64,000 bases of DNA, taken from positions 1 to 64,000 of the forward strand of contig CAZJOM010000014.1 in assembly GCA_964547645.1 (NCBI GenBank), in the 5' to 3' direction. The notes beneath the pieces were generated by a model. The model searched no databases. It had not been told where the DNA came from and saw only the letters and a program-made list of their open reading frames with translations. The position numbers and the translations under genes were made by a program. Position 1 is the first letter of the stretch. Each line of letters begins with the position of its first letter. Positions 8,947-17,473 of the stretch are shown one piece after another. This stretch comes from SZUA-430 sp964547645. GTDB lineage: Bacteria; Pseudomonadota; Alphaproteobacteria; Micropepsales; Micropepsaceae.

Positions 8947-10197
8947 ATGAACGCATTCGGTAAGCTTGGTCTCGTATCGACCCTGCCCTCCGCCCTGCTG
9001 TTCGCCGGTATCTCGACGGCTGGCGCTATCGCCGCAAAGGCAGAGCCAGCGTTCGACGATTTCTTCGCGAACGGCCAGCTAATCCTCGACGCTCGTTATC
9101 GCTACGAGCATGTCGAGCAGGCGGGATTCGCCGATGACGCCGATGCCCACACGGTGCGCGTGCGCGCCGGCTTTCAAACCGGAAAGGTGTGGGACTTTCA
9201 GGCTCTGATCGAACTTGAAGGCATCGGCCATTTGAGCGATGACTTCAACGACACGGTGAACGGCAACATTGCTTTTCCCGTTGTCGCCGATCCGGAAGAC
9301 TTTCAGGTCAACCGTTTGCAGCTGGAGTATTCCGGCATCGAGCAGACCGTGGTCACAATCGGGCGGCAGCGGCTCAACTTGGACAGTCAGCGTTTCATCG
9401 GCAATTCGGCGTTTCGCCAGAACGAGCAGACCTTCGATGCAGCCCGGGTCACGAACACGAGCATTCCCAATCTCGCGATCACCTACGCCTATGTAAACCG
9501 CGTAAACCGCGTCTTCGGTCAGGACAGCACACAAGACGCGTTTGAAGGCGACACCCATCTCGTCAACGCGGCCTATGACATCGCCGGATGGGGAAAGGTC
9601 GCGGGTTATGGCTACTTCCTCGACCTTGAACAATCCCCGGCGCTCTCGTCCGAGACATTCGGCGCACGCTTCGCGGGCAAGCACGACGTCGCCGACGGGT
9701 TGGGCGCTGTGTACGCGCTCGAATTCGCAACGCAAAGGGACAACGCGGACAACACCGGCAACTTCGACCTCGACTATTGGCTCGTGGAGGCGGGGCTCAC
9801 GGCGTACGGCTTCAGGCTCGTGGGCGGCTTGGAGAGTCTTGAGGGCGACGGCGTGCGTGGGTTCTCAACCCCGCTAGCGTCGCTGCACAAGTTTCAAGGC
9901 ACCGCCGATGTCTTCCTGACGACACCCGCAAACGGCATCGTCGATACTTATGGCGCGCTCGTCTACGACACGAACCTTGAGGACTGGGGTCCCGTCACTG
10001 GCGTCACGGCAGCGATCACCTATCACGATTTCGACGCCGAGCGCGGCGGCGCTTCGTTCGGATCTGAGACAGACGCCGAGCTTAGCGTGCGTTTCGGCGA
10101 GCACTGGTCCGCCGCCATTCAATATGCCGACTACAACGGTGACGGCGGGTTCGCCGATCGCGACAAGCTCTGGCTTTCGGTCGACGTCACATACTGA
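8947..10197 (+). CDS. outer-membrane porin, alginate-export-domain type
   Basis: A 416-residue beta-barrel protein. The ATG at 8947 gives a clean signal peptide (about 30 residues, cleaved after A-I-A-A-K-A). The mature part begins F-D-D-F-F-A-N-G-Q-L-I-L-D-A-R-Y-R-Y-E and shows alternating strands throughout, with the I-G-R-Q-R-L-N-L-D and F-D-A-A-R-V motifs seen in alginate-export-type porins, and ends in an aromatic (V-D-V-T-Y) as outer-membrane proteins do. It probably lets small solutes or polymers pass the outer membrane. The substrate is unknown. It follows the Spy-like gene on the same strand after about 150 bases. Confidence 0.85.
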   Translation: MNAFGKLGLVSTLPSALLFAGISTAGAIAAKAEPAFDDFFANGQLILDARYRYEHVEQAGFADDADAHTVRVRAGFQTGKVWDFQALIELEGIGHLSDDFNDTVNGNIAFPVVADPEDFQVNRLQLEYSGIEQTVVTIGRQRLNLDSQRFIGNSAFRQNEQTFDAARVTNTSIPNLAITYAYVNRVNRVFGQDSTQDAFEGDTHLVNAAYDIAGWGKVAGYGYFLDLEQSPALSSETFGARFAGKHDVADGLGAVYALEFATQRDNADNTGNFDLDYWLVEAGLTAYGFRLVGGLESLEGDGVRGFSTPLASLHKFQGTADVFLTTPANGIVDTYGALVYDTNLEDWGPVTGVTAAITYHDFDAERGGASFGSETDAELSVRFGEHWSAAIQYADYNGDGGFADRDKLWLSVDVTY

Positions 10198-10200
10198 CGA

Positions 10201-10959
10201 TCAGTGCTTATGATCGACGCCAGCCATCGTGGCCCGACAGCCTTGCCTCGACTTGACTCCGCAGATTGCCACGAACGCCGCGCCGAAACTCGTCAGTCGC
10301 CCTAAATGGGCGTCCACGCGCACGAAGAGGTGCGCGAAGGCCCCGACGGGTGGGTAGAAGATTGCTCCACGAACTGCCTCGACAACGAGACCTGCGTTGC
10401 CGACCAAGGCACGCAGCTCCGACGCGCTGCGAAACGTCGCGGACCGCCACGTTGGTGAGCCAAACCAACCGCGGAGCCGACGGATTCCGGCCCATAGGCT
10501 CCATCGGCCGAGTTCTCCGACAACGAGCCGGCCATCGGGCCGAAGGACGCGCGCCATTTCAGCAACGGCAGCGCTCGCATCCGGCACGAAGCAAAGAACC
10601 GTCACTGCGACGACGATGTCGTGACTCGCATCCGCGAAAGGCAGTCTCTCGACATGCCCTTCGACGAGACGCACAGACACCCGTTCGGCCTCGCCTCTCT
10701 TGCGCGCAGCGGCTATCATCGTGGGGTCCGCATCGAGGCCGGTGACGTTCGCACCTCGCCGCGCAAGCTCGAAGCTTAGGACACCATCGCCGCAACCGAC
10801 GTCCAACACCTGCTTGCCATCGATCCTCCCAATGAGCTCAAGAATAAGATCTCGTTCAAGAGCGTCGGTGATCCGGCCTAGCTGGCTCGCTCCCCAGCGG
10901 GCGTAGGCGCTTGCGAGGGATTCAAGCGATTTCACGGTCGGCGGCTCGCATATGGTCAA
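10201..10959 (-). CDS. class I SAM-dependent methyltransferase
   Basis: A 252-residue enzyme with the SAM-binding motif V-L-D-V-G-C-G-D-G (about residues 50-58), the acidic loop end G-L-D-A-D-P, and the post-motif A-R-V-L-R-P-D-G-R-L-V-V-G-E typical of UbiE/Methyltransf_11-type proteins. A small-molecule or lipid substrate is likely but not determined. It is convergent with the porin gene (3 bases between stops) and transcribed towards it, so it is probably a separate unit. Confidence 0.85.
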   Translation of the reverse strand: MTICEPPTVKSLESLASAYARWGASQLGRITDALERDLILELIGRIDGKQVLDVGCGDGVLSFELARRGANVTGLDADPTMIAAARKRGEAERVSVRLVEGHVERLPFADASHDIVVAVTVLCFVPDASAAVAEMARVLRPDGRLVVGELGRWSLWAGIRRLRGWFGSPTWRSATFRSASELRALVGNAGLVVEAVRGAIFYPPVGAFAHLFVRVDAHLGRLTSFGAAFVAICGVKSRQGCRATMAGVDHKH

Positions 10960-11378
10960 ACAAAGGGCATCTCGTCACGACTCGGCGGCAGGGCGGGCCG
11001 GTGTAACACATAGATCTGCACAATGAATCGGTTCATACCCTACGATCTTTCTCTTGTCGGAGGCATCCATCCTGGAAGTCTCGACGCGCGGCGCGCAGTC
11101 GGCGCCTTCGCCCGACTCGCCATCGTTACCGCGCGCCAAGTTCATTGCGCGGATTTGGCGGAGCATCCTCGGAATCGCTGATCTGCTGTTCCGCGCACAA
11201 GGAGATCGCGGTTTATGACGTGGGACCGATGATCAATCGGATGCGTGGCCCGGCTCCCCTGCCCGTCTCGTTCCGCATTTTCCGCGCGAGATCCTGTTGC
11301 ACCTCACGTGTGATGGTCGCGGAATGCGATCGTGACCGTCGTATGTACCGTCAGAAGTGCTTGCTCAAATGCACAGGC
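10960..11378. other. intergenic stretch without a supported gene
   Basis: About 420 bases between the methyltransferase start and the end of the DUF6527 gene. Short frames are open on both strands but none has a recognisable product or a good ribosome site. It may mark a junction between the metal/sulfur block and the defence cargo. Confidence 0.5.
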
Positions 11379-11795
11379 TTAGCGGCGCTTCGTTTGAAAG
11401 ATCGACTTAATTCCGTCGACCACTCGAGCCCAAGCGCGTCGCACCCAACCAAACCATGAGAGTTGTTGTGTGTCGAGCGCGACATGACGGGCAATCTGCC
11501 CTTGCATTACCGACGACGCCTGCGCGGCTGTGAATGCGGGCAACCACCGCACGCGGCCGGCAGTGATGAAGTAATGCGACTTGCAGGCTGCATCGCAAAC
11601 CGCGATCGAAGGTCGGATTGTTGCAAACCCGCCTTCCGAAGACACCTGATGGCTGTCCGGTACCAGTAGCATTACTCGATGGCCGCAACCGCAGGCGCAC
11701 TTCAGGGCAGCTAGCTCGAACTCTTCGCTGTGATACACGATGCCCGCGGACAATTGCTTTGGGATGCGTTCTACGGCTTGGTACGAATAATTCAT
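11379..11795 (-). CDS. DUF6527 family metal-binding protein (Ubl-system partner)
   Basis: A 138-residue protein. The ATG at 11795 overlaps the E1-like gene stop by 4 bases (ATGA), which decides the start. A zinc-ribbon-like set of cysteines is visible: C-A-C-G-C-G-H (Cys33, 35, 37), then C-D-A-A-C-K-S-H-Y-F-I (Cys67, 71), followed by a G-R-V-R-W motif. This pattern fits the DUF6527 family, known to accompany multiubiquitin-type Ubl and ThiF-type E1 genes in bacteria. Its role is unknown; a structural or substrate-recognition part in conjugation is possible. Confidence 0.75.
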   Translation of the reverse strand: MNYSYQAVERIPKQLSAGIVYHSEEFELAALKCACGCGHRVMLLVPDSHQVSSEGGFATIRPSIAVCDAACKSHYFITAGRVRWLPAFTAAQASSVMQGQIARHVALDTQQLSWFGWVRRAWARVVDGIKSIFQTKRR

Positions 11796-12997
11796 TGTGG
11801 ACGCCCTTCCGCATCCAACTCGAAAGAAGCGGTTTCGAACGTATACCAACCCGCGTTTTCCGCACGCTCAAAGAGTTTGAAGTGCTGCTTGAACCTTATG
11901 ACGGCAAGAGCGGCGTTCAGCGCGTTTAACTCTGCAATTTGGGCTTGCTTCCGATACTCGTCTTCTTTGGCGCTTGCAGTTGGCAAATAGGGCGTCTGTA
12001 CAGTGCGGTCGAACGCCGAGCGGTCGATCCCCGTTATGCGCGTAATACCGTTGAGTCCGGCGAACGATCGGTTGAGACCCATGCCGCAGTCGACGAACGC
12101 TATGCCGTTGGAACTCAGCCAATCCACGATGTGCAGCCGCGAGGGCCCATCGTCCACCGAAACGAATACGAAGTCGAATTCTCGCAAGCGCTCGATATTT
12201 TGCGCCGTGATGCGTTCCGCCACGGGATCAATTCCCCCGTGCCAATTGCCATAGTGCTGGGCAAGCGCTTCGACCTTTGTCTTTCCGATGGCACGAGGAA
12301 TGAAGCCGGGTATTCGAAAAATCGTGTGCACTTGTACCTTGTCGTCATCGAATAAGACGATCCGATCGAGATGTGTGCGGGCAATGAAATCAAGAATGTA
12401 GGACCCCGTACCTCCCAGGCCGATGATCGCTACCTTCTTGTCTCTGAGTAGCGATGACACGTCATTGATGTGGTAGCGAGACGACAAGGTATCGGGAAAA
12501 CGAAGAGGGCTACCCTGTTCTTTGGCCTTGATTTCGATGGCACTTAGTGGTGTCGCATCCGGGTGCGCGGCCAACGCCGGCGGAGTGATTGCGTCGAGAT
12601 ATGTGCGCACCTTCTCCTCAAAAGAACGGTAATCGCGCTTTTGACCGGAATCGTCGAAGAGCTTAAAGGAGAAGGAATAGTCCGTGACGAAGCCTTCGAC
12701 GACCGTCACCTTCGCGTCCGCGACGCCGAGCCGAAGTTCTCGTCCCGCCTGGTCGTGGGGCCGACCGCCGCGAAACCACGCTTGATGAGTTTTGGGAGGA
12801 TCGATGACCGAGTCTGTCGTTAGATCGACGGGGCTCGCCCAATCTCCGTGCTGAAGCGTGCCGTCTTTGGCTAAGTACGGCAGACCATATATGAGGAAGT
12901 ACCCGTTGATAAAATCAATGAGGTAGCCTTGGCCCTCTAGCTCCCGAACGAATGGGTTATGACTCGCCAGTTCCTGAAACCCTGAAACGCATTCCAT
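11792..12997 (-). CDS. E1-like ThiF adenylyltransferase with N-terminal DUF6791-like domain
   Basis: A 401-residue protein. The N-terminal about 170 residues form a beta-rich domain like DUF6791, often fused to bacterial E1 enzymes. The C-terminal part is a ThiF/E1 adenylation domain with the nucleotide loop G-L-G-G-T-G-S-Y (193-200), the acidic L-F-D-D-D-K-V and R-A-I-G-K-T-K-V-E-A. Only two cysteines occur, Cys3 and Cys304 (F-V-D-C-G-M-G-L), so Cys304 is the sole plausible thioester site in the E1 domain. It should activate the C-terminus of the adjacent Ubl. The start overlaps the Ubl gene by 41 bases. No JAB or separate E2 is present. Confidence 0.85.
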   Translation of the reverse strand: MECVSGFQELASHNPFVRELEGQGYLIDFINGYFLIYGLPYLAKDGTLQHGDWASPVDLTTDSVIDPPKTHQAWFRGGRPHDQAGRELRLGVADAKVTVVEGFVTDYSFSFKLFDDSGQKRDYRSFEEKVRTYLDAITPPALAAHPDATPLSAIEIKAKEQGSPLRFPDTLSSRYHINDVSSLLRDKKVAIIGLGGTGSYILDFIARTHLDRIVLFDDDKVQVHTIFRIPGFIPRAIGKTKVEALAQHYGNWHGGIDPVAERITAQNIERLREFDFVFVSVDDGPSRLHIVDWLSSNGIAFVDCGMGLNRSFAGLNGITRITGIDRSAFDRTVQTPYLPTASAKEDEYRKQAQIAELNALNAALAVIRFKQHFKLFERAENAGWYTFETASFELDAEGRPQ

Positions 12998-13208
12998 CTT
13001 TCACCACGACCTCTTGTCCCGGAGCCAAAGTGCCACTCACATTGTCTGAGTGTCCGTGCGAATATTTTATGAGGTATTCGTTCGAGGCCGCGCCGCCATC
13101 ATTGATATAGAGCGCCACAACCTGATTGTACGAGATCTTGCCCTTGTCGACGTTGTGTTCGTCCTGATTGACGAAAATCGAGACAGTCTTTTCCGGTTTG
13201 TCGTTCAT
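12957..13208 (-). CDS. ubiquitin-like (multiubiquitin-type, beta-grasp) protein
   Basis: An 83-residue single-domain protein. The pattern K-T-V-S-I-F-V-N, Y-N-Q-V-V-A-L, Y-L-I-K-Y-S-H-G-H and a late L-A-P-G-Q-E-V-V-V plus G-M-R-F-R-V-S fits the multiubiquitin family of bacterial beta-grasp modifiers, here in one copy. The tail ends V-S-G-T-G-E-S, so a Gly would become C-terminal only after removal of E-S. The start follows GAAGGAGAAG and overlaps by ATGA the stop of the readthrough frame of the HigA-IrrE gene. It is the presumed substrate of the E1-like neighbour. Confidence 0.75.
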   Translation of the reverse strand: MNDKPEKTVSIFVNQDEHNVDKGKISYNQVVALYINDGGAASNEYLIKYSHGHSDNVSGTLAPGQEVVVKDGMRFRVSGTGES

Positions 13209-14434
13209 GAGACTTCTCCTTCTTCCAACAATTGCTTACGAACGGCCCCAGTGCCAACGAAGTGCGATAGCAGCCGAAAATTTCGAGTTTCGTGGCGCAC
13301 GCGTCCGGCAATGATGGCCGGATGAATGCCGAGACGTTGTGCCAGCTCCATCACCGCAAGAGGCGATGGATCGCCTTTCACGCGACTTGTATTCCATACA
13401 TCGTTGGGAATTAGCCCGCTCTCAGCCCACTCATCGGCTTCGTTCTCTCGTTTGTCACGCTACATTCCCTTCACGTCACGCAAACTAAGATCATCCACGA
13501 ATGCTTCACTGCGCATGTTGGTCATGTGGCGTCCCACATGAGCGAGTTCGTGCAGCAAACAAAACCAAAAGTTATCCAGCCGGTCATAGCGGAGTGTCAG
13601 TCCGACTACCGGCGTACCATCGGCAAGCTGCAGAGCAGCGCCATCAAGGTGTGTACGCGGCAGGTGCTCCACGTACACAAGATAAATGCCGTGTTTGGCG
13701 AGAAACTCTTGCGCCAGCTTCGGGCCGTCTGCCGACCAGCTCAACTTGGCAACCTTGCAAAGGAATGTCAGATCGACGCTCCCAGGTTTGTAGCTCGCCG
13801 GAAGTTTTCGTGCGTTGGCGCGCGCCAATACTTCCCAGCACCAAGCCTTAAGCGAATAAGGATCGGTTTTCGCGTTCAGACGCGCCTGGTCGTTCCTTCG
13901 ATAGAAGGCTGCAGGTAGAACGTGCTCGCCCCCCGCGCGCTGAATGAGGCCACGCACAAGCTCTTCGGCGTGAGAGGTAAGATTGCGTTTCTTTTCAATC
14001 CAACCCCGCTTTGCCATTTCAACAAGAGGAAAGCGATTCCATTCGATACCGTCTAGCGCGGACGGTAACTCACCGCCCGGTTGCTGTAACAAAACATCCG
14101 CAGGAATACCGAGATTGGTATGTAAGGCGCGCGCCATCTGCATCGTGAGCGGACGCTTACCCGACAGCACTTCCGAAACTTTCGCACGGCTACCGATAAA
14201 GGGAACCAAATCCCTCGGCGACAATTCGGCCTGTTCCATGCGAAACTGAATTGCACCAAGTGGACTCGGATAACCAAACGGCTCCACTTTTGCCTCGTAA
14301 AGTTCAACGAGATCGGTGAGCACGTCGAGTTCTTCGCCTTGAGGCGTATCCGCCCCGGCATCCATCAATTGTTCGATGCGTGCGAGAGCAGCTTCGTGAT
14401 CTGCTTCGCTACGAATTGCGCGAATTTTGCTCAT
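13205..14434 (-). pseudogene. HigA-type antitoxin fused to ImmA/IrrE metallopeptidase, interrupted by one in-frame amber codon
   Basis: The gene starts after AGGAGGTGTGAG with ATG at 14434. Residues about 60-118 form an XRE helix-turn-helix (L-S-P-R-D-L-V-P-F-I-G-S-R-A-K-V-S-E-V-L-S). Residues about 150-324 are an IrrE-type peptidase with H-E-L-A-H at 295-299. A TAG at 13460-13462 follows G-M. The same frame then stays open for 84 codons with family-like sequence (R-E-N-E-A-D-E-W-A, then I-H-P-A-I-I-A-G-R-V-R) and ends in a TGA overlapping the Ubl start. The E-A-D-E-W-A motif supplies the third zinc ligand, so the 324-residue product should be an inactive peptidase with an intact DNA-binding part. 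Without the amber codon it would be 409 residues. Confidence 0.8.
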
Positions 14435-14435
14435 C

Positions 14436-14774
14436 TCACACCTCCTCTACGTTGATCGAGTCGTACAGCGCATGCGTACCGATGAAGCGCACGTAAACCA
14501 CCCGATACGGGTAGTTGATCTTGACCACGAGCCTGTAGTCGTTCGCCTTGATGTTGAAGACCACTCGACTCCCTTTCACGATGCTCGCGTTGCGGTACTT
14601 TTCTTTCACCTGCTGCGGCGTACTCCAGTCCTCCTTTTCGACCTCGCGATACCACGCCAAGAGCGGCTCCTCCGCCTCCGGATAGAGCTCCCAGACGCGT
14701 TCGTGCAGCACTGCCTGGAAACGGTCGACCAAGTGTTCGCCGGTCTTTGGGCTTTCGTGCGCCGGAACGATCAA
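14436..14774 (-). CDS. higB: HigB-type toxin (mRNA interferase-like)
   Basis: The core Y-P-E-A-E-E-P-L-L-A-W-Y-R-E-V, N-A-S-I-V-K-G-S-R-V-V-F-N-I-K-A and V-R-F-I-G-T-H-A-L-Y-D-S-I is the HigB_toxin family signature. Such proteins cleave ribosome-bound mRNA and are neutralised by HigA. The frame is open from a TTG at 14774 (112 residues); a GTG at 14711 would give 91 residues, closer to the usual size, so the start is uncertain. The stop is one base before the HigA-IrrE start, the normal toxin-first order of higBA loci. It is the first gene of the Ubl cassette. Confidence 0.85.
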   Translation of the reverse strand: MIVPAHESPKTGEHLVDRFQAVLHERVWELYPEAEEPLLAWYREVEKEDWSTPQQVKEKYRNASIVKGSRVVFNIKANDYRLVVKINYPYRVVYVRFIGTHALYDSINVEEV

Positions 14775-14922
14775 ACGCCGACATATTGGAGTCGATAGCG
14801 CGAGGCGTCTCCTTCCGAAGGCATGGCTGACCGGTCGACTAAATCGTTGTGCGAAGCCGGACGGTTGGACACTCTCGAAGGGAAATCGCGCGCCATCATC
14901 GCTGCACTACTCCCTGCTCCGC

Positions 14923-16629
14923 TTAAGCAACAGCCGTGCGTTTGCCTCTTTGAGTCACTGCGACCGAACTATCGGATCCTCGCTGCACGGACACCGAAGT
15001 GCGCGCGCCAAGTTCGATAGTTTCCAGAAGCCGCACCGAAATCGACGCTGCACCGCATACACGATCGAGTTCGGCGCTGACTGCCGGCCTATTCAGCTCT
15101 TCCGCCAATGATTCCGGCGACACAGCTTCGGATGACGTCGGGATGAGCAAGATAACATGGTTCTCCGCGACGACTCCCCGGTGCTGACGAATGAAGGCCT
15201 CCGATATAGGAGCAGCAGTAAGTCGCCGTTTTTGGTTTCTCGACGAAGTGCGCTGGATAGCAACACATGCGGTGCGGACCACATAAGTCGCCTCGGCCGG
15301 AGCATCAACCCAGCCAAATCCCTTGAACTCTGCGCCTCGATCGAAGTCAAAGCATCCGTCAGAAGTGATTGCCTTAGCCCAAATGAGTGGGTAACGGCCC
15401 TTCGCACGGCGCTTGTGCAACCGCTCCGGTTGCCGATTCGCGACAAGGTAACCGACAGTCGCCTTGTAGCCCCAGTCCTTGAGGGTTGAAGGGCGAATCA
15501 GTTCAACGCCGGGCAATCGCCAGGGCTCTCCGCCTGGATCGATCCGAGCCAGACCTTTATCAAGGAATTCTCCGTTGCGCCGAAAAACGCCGCTTTTTGC
15601 TTGCGATGTACTCAGCAGCGGCAGAGCTGCCGCCCTCCGCTTCAGAACCACAAAGCACGCGTCCTGTATCGCGCCAAGGAACACGTCGCTCCGCTTCTCC
15701 ACGAGGTCGATTATCAAGACCTCAGCAAGCTCCAACACCCGTCGACGAAAAGACTTAAATTCCGGTCCACCTAAAAACGATGCCGGAATCACATAGCCAA
15801 CTAACCCACCGGCGGGCACTTCCTCCAGGGCTCGTCGCACAAACAACGCGTAAAGGTTTGCCCTCCCGGAAACGATCTCGCAAAAAATCGGTCTCGAAAG
15901 CCGTTTATCCGTAGCCCGTAGCCGTAGAAACGGAGGATTGCCCACCTCGTGATCGATCTCATTCTTATTCGAGAAGTTGGCATCAAGGCTGTCACCCACC
16001 TTCACCAACGAGAGTTTTGCCACGAGGCTCGGCGCGATATCGAACTCGCGCACTAGCACTTGCCGCAACAGCGCATTGGCGATAGTCGCAAGGTCGTGTT
16101 CAATTTCTTGCCCGACCAGGTGAAGGCGCAGCTTGCGCACGATATCCGCATCGCTGAGACCCTGCGCTTTCCAAGCAGCTACCTTTATGCGAGCAAGCGG
16201 TACCAGAAAAGCGGCACCACCGGCGGCAGGATCGCGAAGCCGATGTTTGACAGGATCCAATCCGCAGGCTCTGAGACGTGAGACGAGATGATCCACCAGG
16301 TGCGGCGGTGTGAAATAGGCCCCCAGCCTTTTCCTTCGCTTCTGGGAAATTCCAATCGCGTATGCGCTCGCTACTGCGTGATCAGCCCACGCAGGTGGCA
16401 GGGCATCCAAAAGCTTGAGGAGATCTGGGGTAGCGTCCCTTCGGATCAAAGCAAGGCACGTCCGCAGCGCACGGGCGCGGCCCCGTCTTCGCTTACGGAG
16501 CGCAGCGAGAAGTTTGTGGAATGCGGCAATTGTTTTCGCCACGTCTTTCGGATGAGCAGGCGGGTGGCGTACTTGCGTGAGGTCGGACTTGCGAGTTGCG
16601 AGAACCCCCGGTTTGCAATTCTTTCTCAC
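14923..16629 (-). CDS. N6-adenine DNA methylase of the DISARM locus
   Basis: A 568-residue protein. G-A-Y-F-T-P-P-H-L-V-D (about 103) and D-P-A-A-G-G-A-A-F-L (133-142) correspond to motifs X/I of Eco57I/TaqI-type gamma-class adenine methylases; G-N-P-P-F near 230 is the catalytic motif IV. Motif I differs from the usual D-P-A-C-G-G/S-G. The rest is a less conserved target-recognition region. The GTG start at 16629 overlaps the drmC stop (GTGA). In class 1 DISARM the methylase (DrmMI) is an adenine enzyme that marks host DNA as self; that role is inferred here. Confidence 0.8.
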   Translation of the reverse strand: MRKNCKPGVLATRKSDLTQVRHPPAHPKDVAKTIAAFHKLLAALRKRRRGRARALRTCLALIRRDATPDLLKLLDALPPAWADHAVASAYAIGISQKRRKRLGAYFTPPHLVDHLVSRLRACGLDPVKHRLRDPAAGGAAFLVPLARIKVAAWKAQGLSDADIVRKLRLHLVGQEIEHDLATIANALLRQVLVREFDIAPSLVAKLSLVKVGDSLDANFSNKNEIDHEVGNPPFLRLRATDKRLSRPIFCEIVSGRANLYALFVRRALEEVPAGGLVGYVIPASFLGGPEFKSFRRRVLELAEVLIIDLVEKRSDVFLGAIQDACFVVLKRRAAALPLLSTSQAKSGVFRRNGEFLDKGLARIDPGGEPWRLPGVELIRPSTLKDWGYKATVGYLVANRQPERLHKRRAKGRYPLIWAKAITSDGCFDFDRGAEFKGFGWVDAPAEATYVVRTACVAIQRTSSRNQKRRLTAAPISEAFIRQHRGVVAENHVILLIPTSSEAVSPESLAEELNRPAVSAELDRVCGAASISVRLLETIELGARTSVSVQRGSDSSVAVTQRGKRTAVA

Positions 16630-17471
16630 ATATCGCCCCCGACCGTGGGCAGAGCGAGTCGCCTTGCGATGCGCTCAACGGCTCTGACAATGCTCGCAAT
16701 GACACGCGCCGCACGGCCGTCGGCGAGGATACCAAGCTCCATCGAGTGGCGGGCGAAGACGGTCATGTTGGCACTGCCGACGTAGGCCAGATCTTGATCA
16801 GCCAGCACCACTTTGGCGTGGAAGGTCTCATACCCATCCACTGCCTGAAGCCGGTAATCAAAAACTTCGACGCCGAGATGCGTGAGCTCCTGACTGGCAC
16901 GACCCACTGCGGCGAGTGCTGCTCCAGATCGTCGAACGACAAGAAGTCTCTCGGAGGCTCGCGTGCGCCGGAAGAGGTCGAGCGCAATAGCCAAGCCATC
17001 GTCGTTGAGGAAAGGCGTCATGATCGTGAAGCTTCTGGTAGCGGCATCGGCTAACCGTTCAAGGGCCTCCTTCGTAGATATGAGCGCGGCATACGCCAAG
17101 CCCGTTGCTGGAATTGCAGCTCCAATACCGCTTGGTGACGGTGGCATTGTCACCACTGCCGTCGCGCGGCCATCGTCAGGCATTGCGGCGCGCATCGCCG
17201 CGGCACCTTCCAGAAAGGTAGCCAGTTCGGAAGGCGGATCATTTGGACCCACCGACCAGCCGACAACGCTATGGCGCAACCAACCACGCGAAACAAAGTC
17301 GTCCGTGACACGCTTCACGGCTCCGCCTGGTTGATCTTCGAGATTGTAAGGATCGATCGCGCTCCCCTGTCGACCGACCATCGCACGTGCGAGCACGGCG
17401 GCAGTTGCACAATCAAGACCGAGACCCATAACCAGTGAACGCGCCAAGTCGGCGCCTATGGAAGCGGCCAC
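16626..17471 (-). CDS. drmC: DrmC-like phospholipase D-domain protein (DISARM)
   Basis: A 281-residue protein with one PLD active-site motif, H-A-K-V-V-L-A-D (His218, Lys220, Asp225), followed by G-S-A-N-M-T. The N-terminal half carries no recognisable enzyme motif. Single-HKD proteins act as dimers. DrmC is one of the three core DISARM genes together with drmA and drmB, and the gene order drmA-drmB-drmC here supports the call. GTG start, 2 bases after the drmB stop; the end overlaps the methylase start. Confidence 0.85.
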   Translation of the reverse strand: MAASIGADLARSLVMGLGLDCATAAVLARAMVGRQGSAIDPYNLEDQPGGAVKRVTDDFVSRGWLRHSVVGWSVGPNDPPSELATFLEGAAAMRAAMPDDGRATAVVTMPPSPSGIGAAIPATGLAYAALISTKEALERLADAATRSFTIMTPFLNDDGLAIALDLFRRTRASERLLVVRRSGAALAAVGRASQELTHLGVEVFDYRLQAVDGYETFHAKVVLADQDLAYVGSANMTVFARHSMELGILADGRAARVIASIVRAVERIARRLALPTVGGDM

Positions 17472-17473
17472 GC

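Noticed and set aside
10960..11378. tRNA gene or attachment site searched for
   Set aside because: No cloverleaf or T-loop sequence could be recognised by eye.
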